Source: Pseudomonas fluorescens (GTDB taxonomy: Bacteria; Pseudomonadota; Gammaproteobacteria; Pseudomonadales; Pseudomonadaceae). From it: a stretch of DNA of 64,000 nucleotides. A program made the translations under genes and the position numbers. A model generated the notes under the pieces. It did not search any database. It was not told the origin of the DNA and was given only the letters and a program-made list of their open reading frames with translations. Positions 1 to 8,379 of the stretch are shown here, piece by piece. The stretch is taken from the NCBI RefSeq assembly GCF_001307275.1, contig NZ_CP012831.1:5758501-5822500 (forward strand). The letters are read 5' to 3'. Every line of letters begins with the position of its first letter. Within the stretch, counting starts at the first letter, position 1.

Positions 1-17
1 GGTCGGAGGGGCATTCG

Positions 18-950
18 ATGTACCAAAACAAAAAAACAAACGTCTGGCACTGTACGTGGTTAACCCTGGGGCTGATCGGTGCCTGCACCGCTGCCCATGG
101 CACCGAAAACGGCGCGCCGACCACGGCGGTCGGGGTCTATGATTTCGGCGCGGGCATGATGCCGCCGGCCACGCCCTTTGGCACCGTCGGCCTGCGTACT
201 GCGTTCTATTCGGCCAACGTGCAGAAGGATCGCCACGGCAAGTCCGTGGACAACAATTTCTCCCTGGATGTCTTGTCCATCGGCGTCGCCTACATGCGCA
301 TGACCGATTACACCGTGCTGGGCGCCAAGTATGGCTTCGGTGCCGTCGTACCGTTCTTCCAGATGGACGCGTCGCTGCAGGTGCAGACCCCTGTCGGCCC
401 ACTGAACCTGGAGGCCGATCCGTTTCGCATGGCCGACATGCAGGTGCTGCCGGTGATCCTGCAGTGGACCCTTTCGCCGAACCTGTTCGTCAATGCCCAG
501 TTCCAGATCCAGGCCCCCACCGGCGACTACGACAAGGATCGCTTGATCTCGCCGGGTCTCAACCACTGGACCTTCTCGCCGATCCTCAACGCCACGTACA
601 TCTCCGACAGCGGCTTCGAGGTGTCTTCGAGCTTTGAAGCCGACATCAACACCCGCAACCACGCCACCGACTACAAGAACGGCGTCGAGTACCGTCACGA
701 ATTTGCCGTGGGCCAGCACGTCGGGCCATGGACCTTGGGCGTGGGCGGGTACTACTACCGTCAGTTCACCGATGACGACGCGCCGGGGCTGGAAACCGGC
801 AATCGCGCCCGGGTGCTGGCTGTCGGGCCGGCGGTGAGCTACTTCAAGCCCGGCATTCCACCGGTGTGGCTGCATGTCTACAAGGAGCTCGATGCGCGCA
901 ACCGCGCCGAGGGCTATACCGCGGCGCTGCGTATTTCCCACAGTTTCTAG
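18..950 (+). CDS. SphA/MetA-like outer-membrane protein
   Basis: This 310-aa protein resembles the family annotated as involved in the meta-pathway of phenol degradation (COG4313, SphA-like), which are predicted outer-membrane beta-barrels for hydrophobic or aromatic substrates. The N-terminus is basic (several Lys) followed by a hydrophobic stretch to about residue 28, which reads as a signal peptide. The rest has alternating aromatic/polar strands, and the C-terminus ends in SHSF with a terminal Phe, typical of barrels. A GGAGGGG ribosome-binding site sits just before the ATG. It is 12 nt from the MFS gene and is followed by the amidase, so the three probably form one operon for import and hydrolysis of an amide. 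The substrate is not readable from sequence. Confidence 0.75.
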   Translation: MYQNKKTNVWHCTWLTLGLIGACTAAHGTENGAPTTAVGVYDFGAGMMPPATPFGTVGLRTAFYSANVQKDRHGKSVDNNFSLDVLSIGVAYMRMTDYTVLGAKYGFGAVVPFFQMDASLQVQTPVGPLNLEADPFRMADMQVLPVILQWTLSPNLFVNAQFQIQAPTGDYDKDRLISPGLNHWTFSPILNATYISDSGFEVSSSFEADINTRNHATDYKNGVEYRHEFAVGQHVGPWTLGVGGYYYRQFTDDDAPGLETGNRARVLAVGPAVSYFKPGIPPVWLHVYKELDARNRAEGYTAALRISHSF

Positions 951-962
951 AAGGGGCTCGTC

Positions 963-2219
963 ATGAACCAATCAAGTTCCGTTTCAACGGCGGCCACCCC
1001 GTCGCGCCAGGCCAGTTGGCGCGAAGGCGGGGTGCTGATGCTGGGTAGCAGCCTGACGATCATGGGCGCGGTGATGGTCACGCCCATCCTGCCCCGGTTG
1101 GGTGCCGAATTCGGTCCCTTGGAACCGCGCGCCGATCTGCTGGTGCCGTTGGCGATTACCGGTCCGGCCCTGGCGATTGCCGTGTGCGCGCCGTTGGCTG
1201 GCTGGTTGGCCGACCGGGTGGGACGCAAGGCGTTGCTGGTGATTGCCACGGTGCTCTACGCCTTGCTCGGCGCCTTGCCGGCCCTGCTCGATAGCCTGCC
1301 TTCGATTGTCGGTGTGCGGCTGTTGTTCGGGTGCACGGAGGCGGCGGTGATGACCTGCTGCGCGACGCTGATCGCCGACTATTGGCAGGGCGAGGAGCGA
1401 CTGCGCTACGTCAACCGGCAGGTGGTGACCATCGGCCTGGTGGGGGCGCTGTTTTTTGTGGTGGGCGGTGTGCTCGGGGAGCACTCGTGGCGTGCGCCAT
1501 TCCTGTTGTATCTGCTGCCACTGCTGCTGGTGCCGGCCATGATGAAAGTGCTCTGGGAACCGCCGGTGACGAAGCGCCGGAGGGTCGAGCAGCGCGTCGA
1601 TGAGTCGGCTCCGGCCAAGGTCGCCGTGCTGCCACTGCTGGTCGGCTACCTGATGATCCTGGGCGGCATGGTCCTGACGTTCATCATGCCGATCCAGGCG
1701 CCGACGCTGTTGGTCAGCTTGGGCATCACCTCCAGCACGATGATCGGCCTGGCGGCGGGACTGAGCCTGTTGGCGACCTTGGGCGGTTCGCTGATGTGGC
1801 CGTTGCTGCGCCGTCGCTTCGGCATCGCCGGGTGCAACGCATTGTTGCTCGGCCTGATGGGCCTGGGGCTGTGGTTGCTGATGCGCGGGCAAAGCTACAA
1901 CGCTGTGCTGGTGGCGGTGTTCATCCAGGGCCTGGGGGCTGGGTTGCTGGTGCCCAACGTGATGGCGCCGGTGATGAATGCCTTGACCGCCAGCACCCGC
2001 GGCCGGGGCTTGGGCGGGTTTACCTCGTGCCTGTACATCGGCCAATTCGTCAGTCCGCTGGTGGTGGCGTTGGTGGTTGTCTTCGCCGGTGACCTGCGTC
2101 ACGCCATTCAGTGGCTGGCCCTGGCCAGTTTTGCCTTGGCACTGCTCTGGGTCATTGCCGGCCTGCGCGCACGGGGCCAGGGGCAGGCGAGCACCGTCGG
2201 ATCACATCAATCGTCGTGA
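963..2219 (+). CDS. MFS transporter
   Basis: This 418-aa major facilitator superfamily permease has about 12 hydrophobic segments. The motif-A-like loop GWLADRVGRK between TM2 and TM3 (about residues 79-88) is visible. The start ATG has an AAGGGG ribosome-binding site. It lies between an SphA-like outer-membrane protein and an amidase, separated by 12 and 17 nt, which suggests inner-membrane uptake of the same substrate, although efflux cannot be excluded. No residue pattern lets me name the substrate. Confidence 0.85.
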   Translation: MNQSSSVSTAATPSRQASWREGGVLMLGSSLTIMGAVMVTPILPRLGAEFGPLEPRADLLVPLAITGPALAIAVCAPLAGWLADRVGRKALLVIATVLYALLGALPALLDSLPSIVGVRLLFGCTEAAVMTCCATLIADYWQGEERLRYVNRQVVTIGLVGALFFVVGGVLGEHSWRAPFLLYLLPLLLVPAMMKVLWEPPVTKRRRVEQRVDESAPAKVAVLPLLVGYLMILGGMVLTFIMPIQAPTLLVSLGITSSTMIGLAAGLSLLATLGGSLMWPLLRRRFGIAGCNALLLGLMGLGLWLLMRGQSYNAVLVAVFIQGLGAGLLVPNVMAPVMNALTASTRGRGLGGFTSCLYIGQFVSPLVVALVVVFAGDLRHAIQWLALASFALALLWVIAGLRARGQGQASTVGSHQSS

Positions 2220-2236
2220 CATAAGGAATCTGAAAC

Positions 2237-3694
2237 ATGGGTATGCAAGACATCCACCATCTGATGGACAGTGAAGACGCCACGGCGCTGGCCGAGTGGG
2301 TCAGGCGTGGCGAAGTCCAGCCCGGCGAACTGCTGGAAACCGCCATCGAGCGCCTGGAGCGGGTCGAGCCGCAGCTCAATGCGGTGGCCGAGCGGCTGTA
2401 CGATTCGGCCCGACAAGCAGCGCGCACGCCACAGGTTGGCCAGGGCCTGTTGGCCGGTGTGCCGACCTTGATCAAAGACCTGTTTTCGCCGGTCCACGGC
2501 GCGGCGATGACCAACGGCTCGCGTGCACTGGGCGACTTCCGGGCGGATTTCGAATCGGAAGTCGTGACGCGCCTGCGCCGTGCCGGATGCCAAGTGATGG
2601 GCACCAGCACTTCGCCGGAGTTCGGCACGTCGTACTCCACCGAGTCCGCGCGTTTCGGTGCCACCCGCAACCCTTGGAGCAGCGAGCACAGTGCCGGTGG
2701 CTCCAGTGGCGGCGCGGCGGCGTTGGTGGCGGCCCGGGTGGTGCCGTTCGCCCATGGCAACGACGGCGGCGGTTCATTGCGGGTGCCGGCATCATGCTGT
2801 GGTGTGTTCGGGTTCAAGCCCAGCCGTGGCCTGATGCCGTCGGGGCCGATAGTGGGCGAGGGCTGGGCGGGGATGGGCACGCCCCATGCGATTACCTTGT
2901 CGGTGCGTGACAGTGCGGCGTTGCTGGACGCCACCGCCGGCATGGACCTGGGTGCGCCCTATGCCGCGCCGGTCCAGGCGTTGCCGTATACGATGGCGGT
3001 GCAAGCTGATCCCAAACCGCTGCGCATTGCCCTGGTCGAACAGCTCGGCCCTTGGCCCACCGCGCCGCAAAGTCTCCAGGCCGTGGGCGAGGCGGCCCGG
3101 TTGTGCGAGGCCCTGGGGCATCGTGTCGAACCGGTGAACCTGCCGGTGGGGTTGCTGGAGTTTCTCGACCACGTGTTCACCATCATTGGCGCCAGCTCTC
3201 GTCACTATGTCGACCTGCTGGGCCAGATGCGTGGGTTTGCCGTGCAGGCCGAAGAACTGGAGGTGCGCACCCGGATCATCTTGCGGGACAAGGGCAACGT
3301 CAGCGGCGCCCAATATGCCGCGGCGGTGGAATGGATTCATGCCCTCGGCCGGCAGTTGGCGGTGTTCATGCAGGATTACGACGTGATCCTGACCCCGGTC
3401 CTGACTCGCGAACCGGTGCTGATTGGCGAGCTGGATTTGCAGGATGTGTGCATGAGCCTGGATCAACTGATCGAGCGCTACCACAGCTATTCGCCGTTCA
3501 CCGCGCTGTTCAATGCCAGCGGCCAGCCGGCGATGTCAGTGCCGTTGTCCTGGAGTGCCAATGGGTTGCCGATGGGGGCGCATTTTGCCGGACGCTTTGG
3601 CGAGGAAAACACCTTGCTGGCCCTGGCCGCCCAACTGGAACGCGCCCAGCCCTGGCGTGGCCGAGTTCCAGCGGTCAACGCCTGCCGGCGGTGA
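2237..3694 (+). CDS. Amidase-signature family amidohydrolase
   Basis: This 485-aa cytoplasmic amidase has the Ser-cisSer-Lys triad of the amidase signature family: Lys80 in TLIKDL, the cis-Ser at about residue 156 in GGSSGG, and the nucleophile Ser at about 180 in DGGGSLRVPA. The first-half AS domain is followed by a variable C-terminal region, and the length is usual for the family. An AAGGAA ribosome-binding site precedes the chosen ATG; a second in-frame ATG lies 6 nt downstream. It is the last gene of the SphA-like/MFS/amidase set and is followed by REP elements and a terminator. It should hydrolyse a small amide to acid plus ammonia or amine. The neighbouring arylacetaldehyde dehydrogenase and FeaR-like regulator suggest an aryl-alkyl amide, which is inference. 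Confidence 0.85.
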   Translation: MGMQDIHHLMDSEDATALAEWVRRGEVQPGELLETAIERLERVEPQLNAVAERLYDSARQAARTPQVGQGLLAGVPTLIKDLFSPVHGAAMTNGSRALGDFRADFESEVVTRLRRAGCQVMGTSTSPEFGTSYSTESARFGATRNPWSSEHSAGGSSGGAAALVAARVVPFAHGNDGGGSLRVPASCCGVFGFKPSRGLMPSGPIVGEGWAGMGTPHAITLSVRDSAALLDATAGMDLGAPYAAPVQALPYTMAVQADPKPLRIALVEQLGPWPTAPQSLQAVGEAARLCEALGHRVEPVNLPVGLLEFLDHVFTIIGASSRHYVDLLGQMRGFAVQAEELEVRTRIILRDKGNVSGAQYAAAVEWIHALGRQLAVFMQDYDVILTPVLTREPVLIGELDLQDVCMSLDQLIERYHSYSPFTALFNASGQPAMSVPLSWSANGLPMGAHFAGRFGEENTLLALAAQLERAQPWRGRVPAVNACRR

Positions 3695-3699
3695 AAACT

Positions 3700-3786
3700 G
3701 TGGGAGCGAGCTTGCTCGCGAAGGCGTTGGGTCAGTCGGCATCATCATTGCTGACGCTCCACTATCGCGAGCAAGCTCGCTCCCAC
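3700..3786. repeat. REP pair (REPIN), copy 1
   Basis: Two REP palindromes face each other: GTGGGAGCGAGCTTGCTCGC on the left and its inverted form ending GCTCGCTCCCAC on the right, with about 35 nt between. This is the abundant Pseudomonas fluorescens-group REPIN type, located in the 3' intergenic space after the amidase. Confidence 0.9.
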
Positions 3787-3835
3787 AGGGGATTTTGTAG
3801 TGGTCGCGGATGGCTTGGACGACTCGAAAAAAACT

Positions 3836-3923
3836 GTGGGAGCGAGCTTGCTCGCGATGGCGTAGTGTCAGTCGACATCATCATTAACTGACGGTCCGCT
3901 ATCGCGAGCAAGCTCGCTCCCAC
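3836..3923. repeat. REP pair (REPIN), copy 2
   Basis: This is a second facing REP pair of the same type as the preceding one, about 50 nt further on. The internal part is different but contains the shared CATCATCATT-like sequence. Two REPINs therefore sit in tandem between the amidase and the terminator. Confidence 0.9.
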
Positions 3924-3944
3924 AAAGGGGATTTTGGCTGGGTA

Positions 3945-3975
3945 GGGCTCTGGGGTGTCGCTCCAGAGCCCTTTT
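3945..3975 (+). terminator. Rho-independent terminator after amidase
   Basis: A 9-bp perfect stem GGGCTCTGG / CCAGAGCCC with a 9-nt loop is followed by TTTT. It ends the amidase-side transcript and lies 5 nt before the stop codon end of the convergent aldehyde dehydrogenase gene, so it may also serve that transcript. Confidence 0.8.
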
Positions 3976-3980
3976 GTTGC

Positions 3981-5468
3981 TCAGTAGCGGATCATCACCG
4001 ATTTCAGTTCGGTGTAGTCGTCGATGAATGCACTGCCGAATTCACGGCCCACCCCGGAAGACTTGCTGCCACCAAAAGGCACGGCTGGGTCGAGCAGGGT
4101 GTGCATGTTCACCCATACCGTGCCGGCTTCGATGGCGGGGACCATGCGCAGGGCCTTGCCCAGGTCGTTGGTCCAGAGGCTGGCGCTCAGGCCATAGGGC
4201 GTGTCGTTCATCAGTTCCAGCAGTTCCTCCTCAGTGTCGTAAGGAAAGAACGTGGCGATCGGGCCGAAGGTTTCTTCGTTGAGCAAGGCGTCGTCGCGGC
4301 GATTGGCGAGGATGATGGTCGGCTCGACGTAGCAACCCGGCCCATCGATCAGCTTGCCGCCGTGGATGATGGTGTTGTTCTGCGCACGGGCCTTGGCGAA
4401 GAACTCCGCGAGTTTGTGCTGGTGCTGGCGGTTGGTTACCGGGCCGAATTCGGTGCGTTCGTCCAGGGGCGAGCCGATGGTGAGTTTGCTCAGGCGCTGG
4501 GCCAGTTTGTCCATGATCGACTCGATCTGCGAGCGGTGGACGAAGAACCGTTCCGCCGCCGCGCAGATTTGTCCCGAATGCAGAAAACCCGCCTCGATGA
4601 TGCCGTTGACCGCCACCTCAGGGTCGATGTCACGCAGGAACCCCGCCGCATTCTTCCCGCCCAATTCCAGGGTTGCCCGGGTCAACCCGGCCCCCATGGC
4701 CGCCTGGCCCACCGCCAGGCCGGTGGGCACGGAGCCGGTGAATGAAACCTTGTTGGTGCCCGGGTGTTCGATCAGCCCTTTGCCCACCTGGCCGCCGCCC
4801 GTCAACACATTCAGGGCACCGGCCGGCAGGCCGGCCTCCATGGCCAGTTCGGCGATGCGCAGAATGGTCAGGGGGGTGAACTCGCTGGGCTTGATGATGA
4901 CGCTGCAACCGGTCACCAGGGCTGAGGCCAGTTTCCAGATGGCGATCATGGTGGAAAAATTCCACGGCACGATACCGACCACCACCCCAACCGGTTCGCG
5001 CAAGGTGAACGCGGTGTAGCGTTCGCCAGCGAAGGAGGGCAACGAGGGCGTGATCGTCTCGCCATTGATCTTGGTCGCCCAGCCGGCGTAGTAACGCAGG
5101 AAGTGCGCGGCCTGGTCGACTTCGAAGGCCCGCGAGATGTGGATGATCTTCCCTGACTGGCAGGTTTCGATCTGCGCCAGCTCTTCGCGGTTGCGCTCCA
5201 ACAGGTCCGCCAGCTTGAGCAGCACATGGCCGCGCACCGCCGGCGCGGTTTGGGACCACTGCTTGAAGCCGCGACGGGACGACTCCACCGCCGCATCGAT
5301 ATCGCTGGGGCTGGCGTCGCTGACCTGGGCGATGACCTGGCCGGTGGCGGGGTTGACCACGTCCAGCGTCTGGCGGCTCTGGCTTTCGACATAACCTCCG
5401 TCGATGAACAGGGCGTGGCGTCGACCGAGAAAGGCTTCGACCTGAGGCAGCAGGGCAATATCGCTCAT
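3981..5468 (-). CDS. peaE: Phenylacetaldehyde dehydrogenase-like aldehyde dehydrogenase
   Basis: This 495-aa NAD(P)-dependent aldehyde dehydrogenase has all catalytic landmarks: Asn170 in PWNFS, Lys193 in KPSEFTPL, Glu268 in LELGGKN and the nucleophile Cys302 in SGQIC. The overall sequence fits the phenylacetaldehyde dehydrogenase group (FeaB/PeaE/StyD) better than betaine-aldehyde enzymes. It would oxidise phenylacetaldehyde or 4-hydroxyphenylacetaldehyde to the corresponding acid in the cytoplasm, supplying the 4-hydroxyphenylacetate used by the hydroxylase encoded about 11 kb further right. The start ATG has an AGGAA ribosome-binding site. It is transcribed alone, divergently from a PAS chemoreceptor. 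The precise substrate within the arylacetaldehyde class is inferred. Confidence 0.8.
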   Translation of the reverse strand: MSDIALLPQVEAFLGRRHALFIDGGYVESQSRQTLDVVNPATGQVIAQVSDASPSDIDAAVESSRRGFKQWSQTAPAVRGHVLLKLADLLERNREELAQIETCQSGKIIHISRAFEVDQAAHFLRYYAGWATKINGETITPSLPSFAGERYTAFTLREPVGVVVGIVPWNFSTMIAIWKLASALVTGCSVIIKPSEFTPLTILRIAELAMEAGLPAGALNVLTGGGQVGKGLIEHPGTNKVSFTGSVPTGLAVGQAAMGAGLTRATLELGGKNAAGFLRDIDPEVAVNGIIEAGFLHSGQICAAAERFFVHRSQIESIMDKLAQRLSKLTIGSPLDERTEFGPVTNRQHQHKLAEFFAKARAQNNTIIHGGKLIDGPGCYVEPTIILANRRDDALLNEETFGPIATFFPYDTEEELLELMNDTPYGLSASLWTNDLGKALRMVPAIEAGTVWVNMHTLLDPAVPFGGSKSSGVGREFGSAFIDDYTELKSVMIRY

Positions 5469-5559
5469 GAGGGTTTCCTGATCGCGAACAAGGGAAAGCC
5501 CGAGAGTAATCCCGGCACGACCGCCCGGCTTGACTGTGCCTGCCGCGCGCTATGTCTGT

Positions 5560-5586
5560 GGCTGCCAGCCCGTGGGGCTGGCAGCC
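5560..5586. promoter_or_regulatory. Perfect 12-bp hairpin between divergent genes
   Basis: The arms GGCTGCCAGCCC and GGGCTGGCAGCC are exact inverted repeats around a 3-nt GTG loop. There is no following T-run, so it is not a classical terminator. It lies in the 207-bp gap between the aldehyde dehydrogenase and the PAS chemoreceptor and could be an RNA structure in the chemoreceptor leader, a protein-binding dyad or a repeat fragment. Confidence 0.5.
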
Positions 5587-5675
5587 AGGAGCAAGGCCCG
5601 TGCAGGCAGGGACAAGCCAGCCTGGCCGGTTTGCGATCAGATCCGGTTTCGACTTGATAGGCAAAGGGGCGGGCG

Positions 5676-6644
5676 ATGTTTCTCCAGACCAACAAACAGA
5701 AACTGGCGTTGATCGTACAGGTGCAGCGTGTGCTGGCCGGTGAAACGGAGGGCACGCCGACGCTCGACGCCTATGCGCCCCTGCGGACCGTCCTTGAGCA
5801 GCATGCGCGGGAGATGGCGAACACCACTGCGCAGTTGCACCAGGCCGAGGCACAGGTAGAGGCGCAAACCCTGCGCTGGCAGCACAGCGAGCAGGCGTTG
5901 CACCAGGCTCGCCAGCAACTGGAGCAAGCCCACGAGCGCGAGCAGGTGCTTGAGCGTCGTCTGGGCGAACACGACCAGCAACTGCAGCAACATCGCCAGG
6001 ATGCGCAGATCTGGGAGCTGCTGCAGTCGACCCTGACGGAAGGTTGCTGGGACATTACCGTGGTCGACGGTGATCTCCAGCACCCGGCCAGTGCCATGCG
6101 CTTTTCCAGTCAGTTCCGGTCGCTGCTAGGTTACGGGCCCGACGACTTGCCCGATGGCTGGGATGCCCAGGTTGGCATCACTCACCCGGATGACTTGCCA
6201 AAGATCATGGCCATATTCGAGCGGGAGATCCTCGGTCCCCAGGGCAGCGGTGAATATGTCTTCGAATACCGCATGCGCCACAAGCGCCGGGATTACATCT
6301 GGTGCCGCGAGCGCGGGCGGGCGGTACGCGATTCGCACGGGCAACTGGTCCGGGTCATTGGTGCGGTGCGTGATATCAGCGATGAGCGCTCGGCCCAGTC
6401 CACCCATCAGCGCATGCTGGAGCAGAACCAGGTGACCTACGCCCAGATTGCCACGGTGGTAGGGGTGATCAAGGGCATCGCCGACCAGACCAATCTGCTC
6501 GCCTTGAACGCCGCGATTGAGGCGGCCCGGGCCGGTGAGGTCGGACGCGGTTTCTCGGTGGTGGCCGATGAGGTGCGCAAGCTGGCGCAAAGCACCCGGC
6601 AGGCGACCCATCAGATCCAGACCATGTTGCACCAGCACAGGTAA
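5676..6644 (+). CDS. Soluble PAS-domain methyl-accepting chemotaxis protein, short form
   Basis: This 322-aa cytoplasmic receptor has no transmembrane segment. A long Gln/Glu-rich coiled coil (about residues 45-115) leads into a PAS/PAC domain (about 125-235, with the RDYIWCRERGRAV and IGAVRDISDER strands typical of PAC). The C-terminal part has the highly conserved receptor hairpin tip, DQTNLLALNAAIEAARAGEV followed by GRGFSVVADEVRKLAQ, and then ends about 20 residues later. The returning helix that normally follows the tip is therefore almost absent, giving a truncated signalling domain. This short PAS form occurs in pseudomonads and might still join receptor arrays. It sits divergent from the arylacetaldehyde dehydrogenase, so it may sense a related compound or an energy signal. 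Confidence 0.8.
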   Translation: MFLQTNKQKLALIVQVQRVLAGETEGTPTLDAYAPLRTVLEQHAREMANTTAQLHQAEAQVEAQTLRWQHSEQALHQARQQLEQAHEREQVLERRLGEHDQQLQQHRQDAQIWELLQSTLTEGCWDITVVDGDLQHPASAMRFSSQFRSLLGYGPDDLPDGWDAQVGITHPDDLPKIMAIFEREILGPQGSGEYVFEYRMRHKRRDYIWCRERGRAVRDSHGQLVRVIGAVRDISDERSAQSTHQRMLEQNQVTYAQIATVVGVIKGIADQTNLLALNAAIEAARAGEVGRGFSVVADEVRKLAQSTRQATHQIQTMLHQHR

Positions 6645-6663
6645 ACAAGGTGATCGCTACCCC

Positions 6664-6752
6664 GTAGGAGCTGACGAGCGGAGTGAGGCTGCGATCTTTC
6701 CCCCGGCACTTGAGTCCCAAGGGAAAGATCAAAGGATCACAGCCTGCGGCAG
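6664..6752. repeat. Pseudomonas intergenic repeat, GTAGGAGCTG...GCTGCGATCTTT class
   Basis: The sequence begins GTAGGAGCTGACGAGCGGAG, continues into GCTGCGATCTTTC, and is answered by an inverted GAAAGATCAAAGGATCACAGC half ending near the porin stop codon. It is a different class from the GTGGGAGC REPs and lies between convergent genes. Confidence 0.65.
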
Positions 6753-6759
6753 TTGGCTG

Positions 6760-8088
6760 TCAGAACGGAACCGCCACCACCAACTGGCTGTAGACGTTGG
6801 TGCCGTTGCCGCCGACCTGATTGCCACCGTTGTCCGCATCCTTCTGCGGCTTGTACAAACCTACCAGCGGCGTGACGATCAGGTGTTCGTTCACCGCCCA
6901 TTCCACGTACAGGTCCAGTTCCTGCGCGTCGAGGTTCAACGCTTGGCGGCCGTGCAGGGTCTGGTAGTCGAAGAACAGCGCACCAAGGGTCACGGTTTCT
7001 GCGGGCTTGAGCTTGAGGCCGACGTGCTGGATGGCGGTGTTGCTGTTGAACGGGCCGGCATAGTTGCCCGCCACTTCACCCTGGAACCAGGTGCCATAGC
7101 CGCGGCTCTGGCCGTTGAACATCGAGTCCCAGTCTTTGGAATAACGGCTGTAGCGATAAGTCAGGTCCGGCGTCCAGGGCAGGTCGGCGAAGGTGTAGCC
7201 GGCTTCGGCGTACCAGGCTTTCTCCGGGCCCGCGTCCTTGTCCTGCCAGGCGTACTCGAAGGCGAAGTGGGCATTTTCGATGCCAGCATTGCCGGCGCCG
7301 CGCAGGCTGTAGATATCCATGCCTTCGCGTTGCTTCTGGAAATCGCTGGCGTAGCGGTCATCGACATCGATGCCATGGATATAGGTCAGCCCCAGGGTAC
7401 CAGGCGCCGCGGTGTATTCCAGGGTGCCGGCAGCCATTTCGGTGTTGGCCTGGGCGCGGTTGTCGGACTTGAGCCACATCAGGCTGCCATGCACGCCTTC
7501 CTTGCCGCCCAGGCGCAGCACAGCGGTCTCGTCGAAGGCATGCCGGGCCGCCAGGTAATAGGCGCCGCCGCGGTTGAACTCGCCATCGGCCACGCCTTTG
7601 CCCAGGTTCAGGCCATCGTCGTTGATGATGAAACCATCGCCGAGGGTAATCACTTGGCGGCCGTAGGACAGGTCGACCCCGTCCTTGCCCAGTGCCGGGA
7701 ACAGATCCCCCGAGCGCCAGCCGGCAAAGGCTTCGTCGAACTTCGTGGTGCGTTCGGAGCCATCGCTCAGGCCGGCCGCATCGCCGTCGCCCCAGGTCCC
7801 GGAACTGACCAGGTTGGCCGTCCCGTAGACACTGCCCAGGCTGCCGAGTGTCTGGTCGATACTCAGGCCATACTTGATGAAGCCTTCGCGCCAGCTCGAA
7901 CCACCGGCGGTGCCGTCGTAGTTCTTGCGGCTGTTGAACAGCCCGTAGACTGCCAGGAAGTTGCCGGTGACGGTGGTGTCTTCGTCGGCGTAAAGCTCAT
8001 AAGCCTGGGCCGATGAATCGGCGACCAGCAGGGCGATGCCCAGGCCGATGGCATTGCGCAGCAAAGGTGTACGGCGTGTGTGCTCCAT
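6760..8088 (-). CDS. Outer-membrane beta-barrel porin-like protein
   Basis: This 442-aa exported protein has a clear signal peptide (hydrophobic core IGLGIALLVA, cleavage around Ala after SSAQA). It has many amphipathic strands with aromatic girdle residues and ends in VAVPF with a terminal Phe, the outer-membrane insertion signature. I place it among alginate-export-like/OprD-like specific channels but cannot name the family exactly. The start was set at the internal ATG with a GGGGAA ribosome-binding site instead of a longer reading frame extending 63 codons upstream, because only the shorter form starts with the signal peptide. It is divergent from the APC permease, and the pair could provide outer- and inner-membrane uptake of the same amine or amino acid. 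Confidence 0.75.
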   Translation of the reverse strand: MEHTRRTPLLRNAIGLGIALLVADSSAQAYELYADEDTTVTGNFLAVYGLFNSRKNYDGTAGGSSWREGFIKYGLSIDQTLGSLGSVYGTANLVSSGTWGDGDAAGLSDGSERTTKFDEAFAGWRSGDLFPALGKDGVDLSYGRQVITLGDGFIINDDGLNLGKGVADGEFNRGGAYYLAARHAFDETAVLRLGGKEGVHGSLMWLKSDNRAQANTEMAAGTLEYTAAPGTLGLTYIHGIDVDDRYASDFQKQREGMDIYSLRGAGNAGIENAHFAFEYAWQDKDAGPEKAWYAEAGYTFADLPWTPDLTYRYSRYSKDWDSMFNGQSRGYGTWFQGEVAGNYAGPFNSNTAIQHVGLKLKPAETVTLGALFFDYQTLHGRQALNLDAQELDLYVEWAVNEHLIVTPLVGLYKPQKDADNGGNQVGGNGTNVYSQLVVAVPF

Positions 8089-8379
8089 GGTGGATTCCCC
8101 AGTGTGATAGGACAGCAGAGCGCGCATTAAAGGGAGCGGCACCCGGGGAAGTCTTTCACCTGCCTGCCATGGAGTTGATCCAGGCCGCCAGCGTGGCAGC
8201 GTTGGCAGGCAGCAACAAAACCGGCGGCAGACACGGGCAAGACGCCCGGGGCGGGGCGGCGCAGAGTAAGGCTGCACGCAACGCCGTTTCGATCAGGGAC
8301 CGGTTGGGGAAGGCATGATCGCCGGCTCCTGGACGGCTGTGGCATCCATACTAAAAATCCGCTTTCGAGGATCTGCACG

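Noticed and set aside
60..971. Long minus-strand frame opposite the SphA-like gene
   Set aside because: It is Arg/His/Val-rich, has no ribosome-binding site or motif, and mirrors a well-supported plus-strand gene; typical GC-rich antisense frame.
3513..3891. Plus-strand frames through REP elements after the amidase
   Set aside because: Peptides such as VGASLLAKA and SRASSLPQ are translations of REP sequence and recur at every REP in the window.
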